NCBI GenBank assembly: GCA_018449595.1
Contig: JAAVUU010000003.1
Span: 1-64,000 of the forward strand
Length of the DNA stretch: 64,000 nucleotides
Reading direction: 5' to 3'
Origin: Rhizobiales bacterium dw_265
GTDB taxonomy: Bacteria > Pseudomonadota > Alphaproteobacteria > Micropepsales > Micropepsaceae
How positions within the stretch are numbered: the stretch's first letter is position 1; every line of letters begins with the position of its first letter. A program made the translations under genes and the position numbers. A model generated the notes under the pieces. It ran no database searches, was not told where the DNA came from, and saw nothing but the letters and a program-made list of their open reading frames with translations. Of this stretch, positions 18,207 through 26,695 are shown piece by piece.

Positions 18207-18529
18207 GTTGCGTCTCCCAGGATTTTGCGCACGGCCTGCTCGAAGGCGATCCAGTCGCCGATCTGTGCCTTCAGCGCCAGCGCGCCGCTTTTGGTCAGCT
18301 TGTAGTATTTGCGCGGCGGGCCGCTGTCGGATTCCTGCAGATAGGTCGAAACCAGCCCTTCATTCTGCATCCGGCGCATCAGGGGATAGATGGTGCCTTC
18401 GCCCATGCCCACGGCCTCGGCCATGCGGCTGGCGATCTCGTAGGCGTAATTGTCGCCGCGGCTGAGGAGGGCCAGGACGCACATTTCCAGGACGCCTTTC
18501 TTGAGTTGGATTTGGAGTGACTCTGCCAT
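18203..18529 (-). CDS. PadR-family transcriptional regulator
   Basis: A 108-residue PadR subfamily-2-like winged-helix regulator. The signature is LKKGVLEMCVLALL, the recognition region YAYEIASRM, then GEGTIYPLMRRMQNEGLV, the wing RKYYKLTKSG and a short C-terminal dimer helix. Twenty-two bases upstream is a palindrome that it very probably binds. It heads the DUF1700-DUF2807 operon. The operator also lies 48 bases before the divergent deacetylase gene, so that gene may be in the regulon. Confidence 0.95.
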   Translation of the reverse strand: MAESLQIQLKKGVLEMCVLALLSRGDNYAYEIASRMAEAVGMGEGTIYPLMRRMQNEGLVSTYLQESDSGPPRKYYKLTKSGALALKAQIGDWIAFEQAVRKILGDAT

Positions 18530-18550
18530 GAGCTATTACCTATCACACGA

Positions 18551-18569
18551 TACCTTGCCTTACAAGGTA
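18551..18569. promoter_or_regulatory. PadR operator
   Basis: TACCTTG-N5-CAAGGTA is a perfect 7-base dyad in the divergent region between padR and the polysaccharide deacetylase gene. Dyads of this shape are typical PadR sites, and the location over the regulator promoter fits autorepression. Confidence 0.75.
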
Positions 18570-18617
18570 CTATTTCTGTTTTCCGACCTTTAAGGCTTTG
18601 GGCGCTAGAAAGCCGGG

Positions 18618-19358
18618 ATGAACCTCGCGATTCGCCTCACCAGCCTGATGGCCCGCAAGCTGCCGGTAAAGCCGATCCGGCTGGCGGGGCAGCGGCCGGT
18701 GGCCAGCATCAGCTTTGACGATTTCCCCAGGAATGCCTGGACCCTGGGCGGCCCGGTGATGGCCCGGCATGGGGTGCGGGGCACTTATTATACGGCGGGT
18801 GGCTTTTGCGGCCGCACCGTGGATGGGACCGAATTCTATGATGCCGAAGACCTGACGGCGCTGGCGGCGGCAGGCCATGAAATCGCCTGTCACGGCTTTG
18901 CCCATCAGCCGACGCCCAGCCTGACCACCGCCGAATTGGCCGCCGATGCCGCGCGCAACGGCGAATTCCTGAAGCCTTTCCTGGGCGGCGCGGCGCCGGT
19001 CAGCTATGCCTTTCCCTATGGCCGGGTGTCGCCCCGCACCAAGCGTTTCATGGCGCCGCGCTTTTCCTCCGTGCGCGGGGTGCATCCCGGCGTCAATGTC
19101 GGGCGCGTGGACCTGGCCCAGCTCAACACCATCTCGCTGGAAGCCCGCTGCTGGGACGAGGAAGCGATCGAAGCCGCGATCCAGCGCGTGCGGCAGGATC
19201 GCGGCTGGTTGATCCTTTATACCCATGATGTGCAGGAAAATCCGTCGCCTTACGGCTCCACGCCCAAGATGCTGGACTGGGCGCTGGGCCGCGTCGCCGC
19301 CGCTGGCATCACGATGCTGCCGGTGCGCGAGGCGCTGCCTGTGGCTTTAGGCGCCTAG
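18618..19358 (+). CDS. Polysaccharide deacetylase (NodB domain) family protein
   Basis: A 246-residue NodB-homology enzyme of the carbohydrate esterase 4 fold. Motif 1 is SFDDFP (Asp pair, with F-P in place of the usual G), and motif 2 is CHGFAHQ, which supplies the two metal-binding His. Motif 3 is SYAFPYGR, and late motifs are W-x-I-LYTHDV. There is no signal peptide, so it may act on a cytoplasmic or lipid-linked sugar. The last 12 bases overlap the end of the opposing TPP-enzyme gene. Possible PadR control is noted because of the shared intergenic operator. Confidence 0.85.
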   Translation: MNLAIRLTSLMARKLPVKPIRLAGQRPVASISFDDFPRNAWTLGGPVMARHGVRGTYYTAGGFCGRTVDGTEFYDAEDLTALAAAGHEIACHGFAHQPTPSLTTAELAADAARNGEFLKPFLGGAAPVSYAFPYGRVSPRTKRFMAPRFSSVRGVHPGVNVGRVDLAQLNTISLEARCWDEEAIEAAIQRVRQDRGWLILYTHDVQENPSPYGSTPKMLDWALGRVAAAGITMLPVREALPVALGA

Positions 19359-21017
19359 CGCCTTTTTGCGGATCGCGTTCAAGGTGGTGGTCGGCGAAAT
19401 GCCGTCGCCGTCGAACTTGACGTGAATGACGGACGGCAGCCCCGACTTTTCCGCCGCGAGGAAGGCCGCCGCGAAATCTTCCGTCTTTTCCACCGTGGCG
19501 CCGAAGCCGCCAAAGGCCCGCGCCATGGCGGCGAAGTCGGGGTTTTTCAAAGTGGTGGCGCTGATGCGGCCGGGATATTCGCGTTCCTGATGCATGCGGA
19601 TGGTGCCCAGCATGGCATTGTCCAGCACCACCGCGATGATCGGCAGCCCATACTGGACCGCAGTGGCGAATTCCTGGCCGTTCATCAGGAAATCGCCATC
19701 GCCATTGACCGCCAGCACGGTGCGTTCGGGATACAGCGCCTTCATCGCCACGGCGGCGGGCATGCCATAGCCCATGAAGCCGCAGATCGTGCCCATCTGG
19801 GTGTTGAATGTACGGAAGCGGTAGAAGCGGTGAATCCAGCCGGCATAATTGCCCGCGCCGTTGCAGATCATGGCGTCGGCGGGCAAATGGCCGCGCAGCC
19901 AGATCATGATTTGCGACAGGTTCACCGCGCCGGGCTGCGGCATCGGCGCTTCCGAGAAATCCAGATAGCTTTGATGTTCCGTCGTCACGTCATGCGTGTG
20001 CGCCGGCGTCAGCGTGTCCAGCGCGGCGGCGAAAGCCTGGGGGCTGGCGTGAATGGCGAGATGGGGATGATAGACCCGGCCCAGTTCCTCGGCGCCGGGA
20101 TAGGCATGCACCAGCTTCATCCGCGGCACCGGAATGTCGAACAGGGTATAGCCTTGGCTGGTCAGTTCGTTCAGCCGCGCCCCCGCCGCGATCACCAGGT
20201 CGGATGCCTTGACCCGCGCCACCAGTTTGGGATTGCAGGCCAGGCCCAGGTCGCCGGCATAATTGGGATGCAGGGGATCGAAATGATGCTGGCGGCGGAA
20301 GCTGGTCGCCACGGGAATGCCGAAGCGTTCGGCGAAGCGCGCCATTTGCGCCAACGCCGCCGCGCTCCAGCGGCTGCCGCCCAGGATCAGGAAGGGACGT
20401 TCGGCCTGGGCCAGCAACGCTTCCAGCGCCGCCATCTGCTCCGCGCCCGGCGCGGTCTCGATGCTTTCGATCCTGCCGCCATCCGGCGAGCGCGACGCCA
20501 TCGGCAGCACGTCATGCGGCAAGGACAGTACCACCGGACCCGGCCGCCCGGCCATGGCGGTGGCGAAGGCGCGGCCCACCATCTCGGCCATGCGGTCGGG
20601 CTCGTCGACCTCGGCCACCCATTTGGCCAGGCCGCCGAAGAAGGCGCGATAGTCCATTTCCTGGAAGGCGTCGCGGCCCCTGTTCTCACTCTCCACCTGC
20701 CCCACAAAAAGGATCATGGGGGTGGAATCCTGTTGCGCGATATGGATGCCGCCCGAGCCGTTGGTGGCGCCGGGGCCGCGGGTGACGAAACAGATGCCGG
20801 GCCGCCCGGTCTGCTTGCCATAGGCTTCCGCCATCATGGAGGCGCCGCCTTCGTTGCGGCAGGTGATGACGGCGATGCCGCTGTCATGCAGCGCGTCCAG
20901 CACCGGCAGATAGGATTCGCCCGGCACGCAGAAGACATGGCGCACGCCTTGGATACGCAACTGGTCCACCAGAACCTGTGCGGCGGTGCGGCTGGCGACT
21001 TGGGTGTGAAGGGTCAT
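19347..21017 (-). CDS. Thiamine-diphosphate-dependent enzyme (acetolactate-synthase-like)
   Basis: A 556-residue three-domain TPP enzyme. The Pyr domain carries the activating Glu in CRNEGGASMMAEAYG. The central domain has the usual GGSRWS region. The PP domain has the metal/TPP motif GDGDFLMNG with Asn about 27 residues on (VVLDNAMLGTIRMHQ). It lacks the features of a committed IlvB and no small IlvN subunit is adjacent, so it may be a carboligase or decarboxylase on another 2-keto or aldehyde substrate. Its ATG overlaps the stop of the GNAT-like gene (ATGA). Its position beside the carrier-protein genes suggests carbon-carbon bond chemistry in that pathway (inference). Confidence 0.88.
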   Translation of the reverse strand: MTLHTQVASRTAAQVLVDQLRIQGVRHVFCVPGESYLPVLDALHDSGIAVITCRNEGGASMMAEAYGKQTGRPGICFVTRGPGATNGSGGIHIAQQDSTPMILFVGQVESENRGRDAFQEMDYRAFFGGLAKWVAEVDEPDRMAEMVGRAFATAMAGRPGPVVLSLPHDVLPMASRSPDGGRIESIETAPGAEQMAALEALLAQAERPFLILGGSRWSAAALAQMARFAERFGIPVATSFRRQHHFDPLHPNYAGDLGLACNPKLVARVKASDLVIAAGARLNELTSQGYTLFDIPVPRMKLVHAYPGAEELGRVYHPHLAIHASPQAFAAALDTLTPAHTHDVTTEHQSYLDFSEAPMPQPGAVNLSQIMIWLRGHLPADAMICNGAGNYAGWIHRFYRFRTFNTQMGTICGFMGYGMPAAVAMKALYPERTVLAVNGDGDFLMNGQEFATAVQYGLPIIAVVLDNAMLGTIRMHQEREYPGRISATTLKNPDFAAMARAFGGFGATVEKTEDFAAAFLAAEKSGLPSVIHVKFDGDGISPTTTLNAIRKKALGA

Positions 21018-21841
21018 CCGAAAATCACTTTCTCGGTATAGGCGAGGTCGCCCAGTATAGGCCGCCAGGGGCCCTTGAAATAGCGCGGTTCCTTGCCGTC
21101 CACATAATGCGCGATCCCAGGCTGGCGGCCGTCAATCAGGAAGCCCAAGCGCCCGCGCGGCAGGAAATATTTCGCCAGGGCCGGGGCGCAGCGGCGCAAA
21201 TCCTCCGGTCCCCGGCAGAACATCACGTCCATCACTGGCGCAGGCGGCTTGTCCAGCCGGCGCGGCTTGAGCACAAAGGGCGAAACCAGGCCGTCTTTTT
21301 CCACCACCAGGCTGGTCCAGCCCATGGCGCGGTGATCGCGCAGCAATTGCGCCTCGGGCAGGTCGTCGGGGATCGCTGCGCGGACAGCGCCACGGCCGGG
21401 CAGGGCGAACACCGCGCTGCGGCCGAAATTGTAGGGCTCGAAGCCCTGGGCCTGCAGGGTGCGCCAGGTGTGCGGCGCGGGCGAGGCATTCAGGTAAGTG
21501 ACATGCCTCAGCCTGGTCGCCAGCGAGATCAGCAAAGTGGAATGGGCGCGCCACTGTGGTTCGACATACCAGCTCGACAGGTTGGAGATGATGTGGCCGT
21601 CACGTTGCGACGAGATCAGCAGGATCACGCCCACTGGCCCCAGGCCGCCATCCAGCACGTAGCCATAGCGCGGCACGCCTTCGACCACGGGCAGGTTGCG
21701 CCATTGCGCGAAGCCGTCGGTCCAGTATTGCCGCCGCGCGGCCGGGAAGCCGCGCGTCAGCAGGTCGGCCAGTCCGTCCAGATCGGCATCGGCAATGGGA
21801 CGGCAGCGCACCCGCGCGGCCGCCTGCGGTTCCACGGTCAT
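21014..21841 (-). CDS. GNAT-like acyltransferase (uncharacterised)
   Basis: A 275-residue protein with an N-terminal half that reads like a GNAT fold (PIADADLDGLADLLTRGFP, GYVLDGGLGPVGVILLIS, SWYVEPQWRAHSTLLISLA). The last is close to the acyl-CoA loop region. The second half is less familiar (MDVMFCRGPEDL..., YFLPRGRLGFLIDG). It might transfer an acyl or aminoacyl group and may receive it from one of the carrier proteins. It is first in a two-gene unit with the TPP enzyme and divergent from the carrier-protein gene at 21922. No close functional assignment is possible. Confidence 0.6.
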   Translation of the reverse strand: MTVEPQAAARVRCRPIADADLDGLADLLTRGFPAARRQYWTDGFAQWRNLPVVEGVPRYGYVLDGGLGPVGVILLISSQRDGHIISNLSSWYVEPQWRAHSTLLISLATRLRHVTYLNASPAPHTWRTLQAQGFEPYNFGRSAVFALPGRGAVRAAIPDDLPEAQLLRDHRAMGWTSLVVEKDGLVSPFVLKPRRLDKPPAPVMDVMFCRGPEDLRRCAPALAKYFLPRGRLGFLIDGRQPGIAHYVDGKEPRYFKGPWRPILGDLAYTEKVIFG

Positions 21842-21921
21842 GACGCTTTATGGAGCAGGCGCCATTAGCCAATCGTTAAAGCTGATCCGGCTAGATTGGC
21901 GCGGATTTCCGCGAGGCCCCC

Positions 21922-22167
21922 ATGAGTGTCGAGACTATCGTTCGCGCCGAATTCGAAACCGTGGCCCGCGAGCAGGAAAAGACCCTGACGGGCCTTAGCG
22001 ACGACACGGTGCTGCTGGAATCCGGGCTGGATTCCCTGTGCTTCGCCATCATCGTGGCGCGGCTGGAAGACCAGTTGGGCGTGGACCCTTTCACCGCCTC
22101 GGAAGACGTCTATTTCCCCGTGACCATGGGCGACTTCATCAAATTCTACCAAGATGCAGCGGCCTGA
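21922..22167 (+). CDS. Stand-alone acyl/aminoacyl carrier protein 1
   Basis: An 81-residue carrier protein. The phosphopantetheine Ser is Ser38 in the block ESGLDSLCFA, within a four-helix acidic domain. A GAGG lies 6 bases before the ATG. The last 14 bases overlap the start of the adenylating ligase, so the two are translated together and that ligase is the natural loader. It differs clearly from a fatty-acid ACP (DSLCFAIIVARLE in place of DSLDTVE). It is one of two stand-alone carriers in the cluster. Confidence 0.9.
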   Translation: MSVETIVRAEFETVAREQEKTLTGLSDDTVLLESGLDSLCFAIIVARLEDQLGVDPFTASEDVYFPVTMGDFIKFYQDAAA

Positions 22168-23452
22168 ATCCCTGCGGGCCGCGATTGCGGGTTCGCATGC
22201 CGACCTGTTGGGGCGGCACCTCCACGTTAATCTTGCAGAAATGGGCCGCGTACTCACCGCCGATCTCACCGGCGCGCGCGTGCTGCTGCGGACCTCCGAC
22301 CAGTTGTTCGCCGCCCTGGCCCTGATCGAATTGGACGGTGTCGCCGCCCGCATCGTGATCTGCCCGCCCGACGTGAAGCCCGATCATCTGCCGTCGGTGA
22401 TCGAACGCGCCGCGATTGACGTGGTGGTGGGCGAGGACCCGGCGCTGGCGCTGGAGGGCATGCGGTTCGAGGAATTGCATCCGCCCGTACCCGGCGCTGC
22501 TGTCGCGGTGTCGCGCAAGACAGAATGGGTCTTGTTCACCTCCGGCACCACCGGCGCGCCCAAGATGGTGGCGCACACCCTGGAAGGGCTGACCGGCGCG
22601 ATCCGGCCCGCTACGGCAGACGATGTTGTGTGGGGCACCTTCTATGACATCCGCCGCTATGGCGGCTTGCAGATCCTGTTGCGCGCGTTGCTGGGCCATG
22701 CCTCGCTGATCCTGTCGGATGCGAACGAAGACGTGGCCGGCTTCCTGGCCCGCCTGGCGCCCGTCACCCATCTGACCGGCACGCCGTCGCACTGGCGGCG
22801 CGCCCTGATGAGCCCCGCCAATGCCAGGGTCAACCCGCGCTATGTCCGCCTGTCGGGCGAGATCGCCGACCAGGCCGTGCTGGACAGCCTGAAGGCGCGC
22901 TTTCCCGAGGCGGCGATAGGCCATGCCTATGCCTCGACCGAAGCCGGGGTGGGCTTTGAAGTCACCGATGGCCTGGAAGGCTTTCCGGCCAGCTTTATCG
23001 GCCGCCCCGGCGCCGTCGAGATGAAAGTCGAAAACGGCACCCTGCACATCCGCTCGCCGCGCACGGCGTCGGAATATGTCGGCGGAGGCGCGTTGCTGAA
23101 CGATGGCTGGGTGGACACCACCGATATGGTGGAACAGCGTGGCGCGCGCTTTTATTTCGTGGGCCGCACCGGCGGCATCATCAATGTCGGCGGCCTGAAG
23201 ATCAACCCCGAGGAAGTGGAAGCGGTCATCAACCGCCATCCCGATGTGCGCGCCAGCCGCGTTTCGGGGCGCAAGAATCCCATCACCGGGGCCATCGTGG
23301 TGGCCGATATCGTCGCCAACGACAATGCCACTTTAAAAGAAGAAATCCTGGCGCTGTGCCGCGAGAAGCTGCCCGCCTTCAAGGTGCCGGCCATGCTGCG
23401 CGTGGTGCCGGCGCTGGAACTGACGGCCGGAGGGAAGATCAGCCGTGCGTAA
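22154..23452 (+). CDS. AMP-forming acyl/carrier ligase (ANL superfamily)
   Basis: A 432-residue adenylating enzyme, shorter than usual acyl-CoA ligases (500-550). The order of motifs is P-loop LFTSGTTGAPKMVAH near 130, YASTEAG near 260, the TTDMV region, GRTGGIINVGGLKINPEEVE and the C-terminal catalytic Lys in GGKISR. The N-terminal subdomain is compact. It probably activates a carboxylate and loads it on carrier 1, with which it overlaps. The SDR begins 8 bases inside its 3' end. The substrate is not predictable by eye. Confidence 0.88.
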   Translation: MQRPESLRAAIAGSHADLLGRHLHVNLAEMGRVLTADLTGARVLLRTSDQLFAALALIELDGVAARIVICPPDVKPDHLPSVIERAAIDVVVGEDPALALEGMRFEELHPPVPGAAVAVSRKTEWVLFTSGTTGAPKMVAHTLEGLTGAIRPATADDVVWGTFYDIRRYGGLQILLRALLGHASLILSDANEDVAGFLARLAPVTHLTGTPSHWRRALMSPANARVNPRYVRLSGEIADQAVLDSLKARFPEAAIGHAYASTEAGVGFEVTDGLEGFPASFIGRPGAVEMKVENGTLHIRSPRTASEYVGGGALLNDGWVDTTDMVEQRGARFYFVGRTGGIINVGGLKINPEEVEAVINRHPDVRASRVSGRKNPITGAIVVADIVANDNATLKEEILALCREKLPAFKVPAMLRVVPALELTAGGKISRA

Positions 23453-24170
23453 TGTCCTGGTCAGTGGCGGCACCCGCGGCGTCGGGCTGGCGATTGCCCG
23501 CAAGCTGGCGGCGGACGGCTATGCCGTCTTCGCCCTGGGCCGCAAGGAGAGCGATGCCCTGTCGGCGGCCATCGCGGAATTTCCCGCAGGCGTGATGAAC
23601 TTCGTGCCTTTCGACCTGGCCAATATCGATGTGATCCCCGACCTGATCCGCGAGATGAAGGTCGCGCACGGCCCGCTTTACGGCCTGGTCAACAATGCGG
23701 CCCTGGGCACCGAAGGCCTGCTGTCCAACATGCACAATTCCGATATCGAGAAGCTGGTGAAGCTCAATACCGTCTCGCCCATCGTGCTGACCAAATATGC
23801 CGTGCGCGCCATGATGACCAGGGGCGAGGGCCGCATCGTCAATATCAGCTCCATCATCGGCTTTACGGGTTACAGCGGCCTGTCGGTCTATGGCGCCACC
23901 AAGGCCGCGATGCTGGGCTTCACCCGCAGCCTGGCGCGGGAAGTCGGGCGGCTGGGCGTGACGGTCAATGCCGTGGCGCCGGGCTTCATGGATACCGAAA
24001 TGACCGCCGGCATGACGGACGACCAGCGCGGCAAGATCGCGGCGCGCGCCGCGCTGAAGCGGCTGGTGGACGTGGATGACGTTGCCGCCAGCGTCGCTTT
24101 CCTGATGAGCGATGCGGCGAAAAACATCACCGGCACGGTGATGACCGTGGACGCCGGCAACACCGCCTAG
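23445..24170 (+). CDS. Short-chain dehydrogenase/reductase (FabG-like)
   Basis: A 241-residue classical SDR. It has a cofactor glycine motif SGGTRGVGLA, the NNAA block (VNNAALGTEG), catalytic Ser in NISSIIG, the Y-x3-K pair in YGATKAA, and a FabG-style tail (VAPGFMDTEMT, NITGTVMTVDAG). NADP(H) use is likely from the loop after strand 2 (LGRKES). It starts at a GTG overlapping the ligase stop by 8 bases, so it is co-translated with the carrier and ligase. A 3-oxoacyl- or imine-reducing step on a carrier-bound intermediate is inferred. Confidence 0.93.
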   Translation: MRNVLVSGGTRGVGLAIARKLAADGYAVFALGRKESDALSAAIAEFPAGVMNFVPFDLANIDVIPDLIREMKVAHGPLYGLVNNAALGTEGLLSNMHNSDIEKLVKLNTVSPIVLTKYAVRAMMTRGEGRIVNISSIIGFTGYSGLSVYGATKAAMLGFTRSLAREVGRLGVTVNAVAPGFMDTEMTAGMTDDQRGKIAARAALKRLVDVDDVAASVAFLMSDAAKNITGTVMTVDAGNTA

Positions 24171-24331
24171 GCGTTCTGCACCCGCAGGGACGAGACCGGG
24201 TCGCTGGCCGGAAAGGTGCCTTCCAGCGCCCCATCCAGAATCACGTCGAGTTCGCGTTCCAGATCAAAGGCTTCCTGGGCCAGGCGCGGCTGGGCCGTCA
24301 CGGGGCGGAAATTCCTGTCGAAAAAGGCCAT
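24167..24331 (-). CDS. Small 54-residue conserved-looking protein
   Basis: A short gene with a very good ribosome site (GGAAAGGAG, 6 bases before the ATG at 24331). The product is acidic, with an amphipathic helix (EAFDLERELDVILDGALEG) and a tail TFPASDPVSS. The TFPASDP tail recurs in small alphaproteobacterial proteins as I remember them. It follows the amino acid:carrier ligase by 62 bases on the same strand and its stop overlaps the SDR stop by 4 bases. It may be a small partner of the cluster; the function is unknown. Confidence 0.7.
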   Translation of the reverse strand: MAFFDRNFRPVTAQPRLAQEAFDLERELDVILDGALEGTFPASDPVSSLRVQNA

Positions 24332-24393
24332 GGCATTCTCCTTTCCCGACATGTGGGAAGCAAATGGCGTGCGCAAAGGCCCAGCGGCGATTT

Positions 24394-25335
24394 TTACAGC
24401 CGCAGCGCCTGCCGCACCCCGGCGGGCCAATCGGCGATTTTCGCGCCATGGGTGACGAAAAGCGCCACGGCCAGCCGGTCCATGCCGAAAGCGACACAGC
24501 CGGTATGCAGAACCTGGCCGGCTGCGTTGTGCAGGCCCCAGACTTCGCCGAAATGTTCCTTGTGGTAATTGAAGCTCATGCAGGCGGTGGGGCTTTGCGC
24601 CGACCGCACCGGCACCAGCAGTTCGAACTTCAGCGCATCCTCGCGCTGCTGGTTGGCCATCATCGTGCCGACCCGGCCGAAGAAGGGATCGTTGGCGACT
24701 TCCACGATGTAGCTCAGGCCGATGGCGTCGGCGATGCCCTTGGCGCGTTCCACCCAGGGTTCACGGAAGTCCTGGATCTGCTGCGGCGTGCCGATGCGGA
24801 CATATTCGCGCATGCGGAAGCTCTGGAAGCGGTCGACATGCCGCGACGGCTCGTGGCGGAAACAGTCGGCGGCCACGTCGAAGACATAGCCTTCATCCGG
24901 CACGATGCCGCGCCCGGCGGCGATGGGGTAAATCGGATAACAGGCGGCGGGGGCCAGCACCAGGTCGGACGGCTTGAGGTCTTCGGTCCAGTCGCCGCCA
25001 TTTTCATATTTGGCGGCGGACTTGCTGATGTCGCGGTCGCTGCCGGTCAGGGTGGAGACGGCGCCGATCAGTTGCGGGAAACTGTTGAGATAGCCCTGCT
25101 TCTCCAGGCTGGCGCGCGGCATCACCGGCGCGAAGCGGAACACTTCGGCGTCCTGGGGGCGGTGGCTGGAAATCAGCGCCGCCAGGGCCTCGATCACGCT
25201 TTCATAGGCGCCGGTGCGGCCATAGACGCCGTCCACGCCCGACGGCTTGAACAGTTGCGACACGGTGGCGTGCAGATGCTCCGGCTCGAAACTGTGATCG
25301 CAGCAGGCGTGCGAAATCGGCGTGGCGATGTTCAT
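24394..25335 (-). CDS. Amino acid:[carrier protein] ligase (class II synthetase-like)
   Basis: A 313-residue relative of seryl-tRNA synthetase that lacks the tRNA-binding arm. Class II motif 2 is seen in DCFRHEPSR and motif 3 in FGMDRLAVAL. Cys132 (PAACYP), Glu177 (RMREYV) and Cys280 (HTGCVAFG) sit within a residue or so of the three zinc ligands known for the Bradyrhizobium enzymes. Those enzymes activate glycine or alanine and load it on the phosphopantetheine of a small carrier protein. It lies 3 bases after the ACAD-fold gene, and carrier protein 2 is just beyond, divergently. I infer that it charges carrier 2. Confidence 0.9.
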   Translation of the reverse strand: MNIATPISHACCDHSFEPEHLHATVSQLFKPSGVDGVYGRTGAYESVIEALAALISSHRPQDAEVFRFAPVMPRASLEKQGYLNSFPQLIGAVSTLTGSDRDISKSAAKYENGGDWTEDLKPSDLVLAPAACYPIYPIAAGRGIVPDEGYVFDVAADCFRHEPSRHVDRFQSFRMREYVRIGTPQQIQDFREPWVERAKGIADAIGLSYIVEVANDPFFGRVGTMMANQQREDALKFELLVPVRSAQSPTACMSFNYHKEHFGEVWGLHNAAGQVLHTGCVAFGMDRLAVALFVTHGAKIADWPAGVRQALRL

Positions 25336-25338
25336 GGC

Positions 25339-26532
25339 TCAATCCCGGATGGAGGTGGGAATATCGGACAGGATGGTCGAACTGGTCAGGCTGGACAGGA
25401 TGCGGTCGTTGTTGATCATGATGGGCGAGGACAGCACGTCGCGCAGCGCCCGGCCCACCGACACCTCGGTATCGTTGCGATAACCGGACAAGCCGGTGGC
25501 GCGCATGGCGTTCATCACCGTCTCCACCGCCAGTTCGCTGGCATCCACCTTCAGCAGGCTGACGGCGGTCTGGAAATCGATCGCGGTCAGCGCCCTGGCG
25601 TCGCCCTGGATGGCTTCATAGCGTGACAACAGCGCCCCAATAAGCGCCCGCAGCTGGCGCAGGTTGGCCAGCGCCTTGGTGAAGTGCGGCACGCCGGGCG
25701 GCAGGTCGCCGCCGGCGCGCGCCGCCTTGCGCATGAACTTGCGGGCGCGGTCCACCGCGCCCGCGGCGATGCCGGCCCAGTTGGCCGCCCACATCAGATG
25801 GGCGCTGGGCACCATGGTCTGGCTGTGAATGATGCTGTAGGGGCCCGGCATGATCTGGTCCGGGCTGCCGACGGCTTTCAAGGTGAAACCGGCGGAACAA
25901 GTGCCGCGCATGCCCAGCGTGTCCCAGCCCATGGTTTTTTCCAGCGAATAATTCTTGCGTTCGAACACCACCAGCACCTGGTCGCTGGCGTCGGACTGCG
26001 CCGTGCGCCGCGCCGTGGTCACCACCGCGTCGGCTTCCACGCCATAGGAGATCACGCTGGCGTCGCGCACCAGCACGATGCGGCCATCGGCCTGTTCCAC
26101 CGGCGCTTCGGAGGCGCGCACATTGCCGCCGCCCTTGCCTTCGGTGGTGGAGGAGGCCAGCAGCAGCTGGCCGGCGGTCATGCGGGTCATGAAATCGCGG
26201 TGCCAGGCGCTGTCCATGCCGTGATGGACGATGCAGGCGGCCTTCACCTGGTGCATCGCATAGATCATGCCGGTGGAGGAACAGGCGCGGCCCAGGGTAT
26301 AGCAGACATCCACCACATCGGCGACGCCGGCGTCCTCGCCGCCCAGCGATGCGGGCACCAGGATGCCCAGCAGGTTTTCGGCTTTCAGCGCGTCCATGGC
26401 CTCCTGCGGGAAGCGGCCCCGCGCGTCCACATCGTCGGCATGTTGCGCGGCGATCGCGGCGGCGCGCGCGGCGCGGGCGGCGGTGCCCTCGGGGATGGAA
26501 CGGGAGGCGAGGGTGTTGGCGGTTTGCGGCAT
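25339..26532 (-). CDS. Acyl-CoA-dehydrogenase-fold flavoprotein, atypical active site
   Basis: A 397-residue ACAD-family flavoenzyme: helical N-terminal domain, a beta domain with the FAD-contacting STTEGKGGG and a helical C-terminal domain. In the C-terminal block where most ACADs have IYEG, this reads SPIMINNDRI after the conserved RD, so the catalytic Glu position holds Ile by eye alignment. The alternative Glu position (used by isovaleryl-type enzymes) seems to be His in SAHLMWAAN. It may be an oxidase or N-oxygenase rather than a simple dehydrogenase. It is in an operon with the amino acid:carrier ligase, so an aminoacyl-carrier is the likely substrate. Confidence 0.85.
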   Translation of the reverse strand: MPQTANTLASRSIPEGTAARAARAAAIAAQHADDVDARGRFPQEAMDALKAENLLGILVPASLGGEDAGVADVVDVCYTLGRACSSTGMIYAMHQVKAACIVHHGMDSAWHRDFMTRMTAGQLLLASSTTEGKGGGNVRASEAPVEQADGRIVLVRDASVISYGVEADAVVTTARRTAQSDASDQVLVVFERKNYSLEKTMGWDTLGMRGTCSAGFTLKAVGSPDQIMPGPYSIIHSQTMVPSAHLMWAANWAGIAAGAVDRARKFMRKAARAGGDLPPGVPHFTKALANLRQLRALIGALLSRYEAIQGDARALTAIDFQTAVSLLKVDASELAVETVMNAMRATGLSGYRNDTEVSVGRALRDVLSSPIMINNDRILSSLTSSTILSDIPTSIRD

Positions 26533-26695
26533 CGCACGCTCTTTTCGGGTCAGGCGCCGAACGATAAGGCGTAAACCTGAAGCAAGGGTGAACTCGGCGG
26601 CGCATGGTAATCAAAGCGTTAATGCGCCCGCCGGCGTTGGGGGCAACCAATGGTTTACGCATGGCGGGTAGATTGCGGGCTTCAGGAGTTCCGCC

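Noticed and set aside
19347-21017. Calling the TPP enzyme ilvB
   Set aside because: No ilvN or ilvC is nearby and it sits in a carrier-protein cluster, so a housekeeping acetolactate synthase role is not supported.
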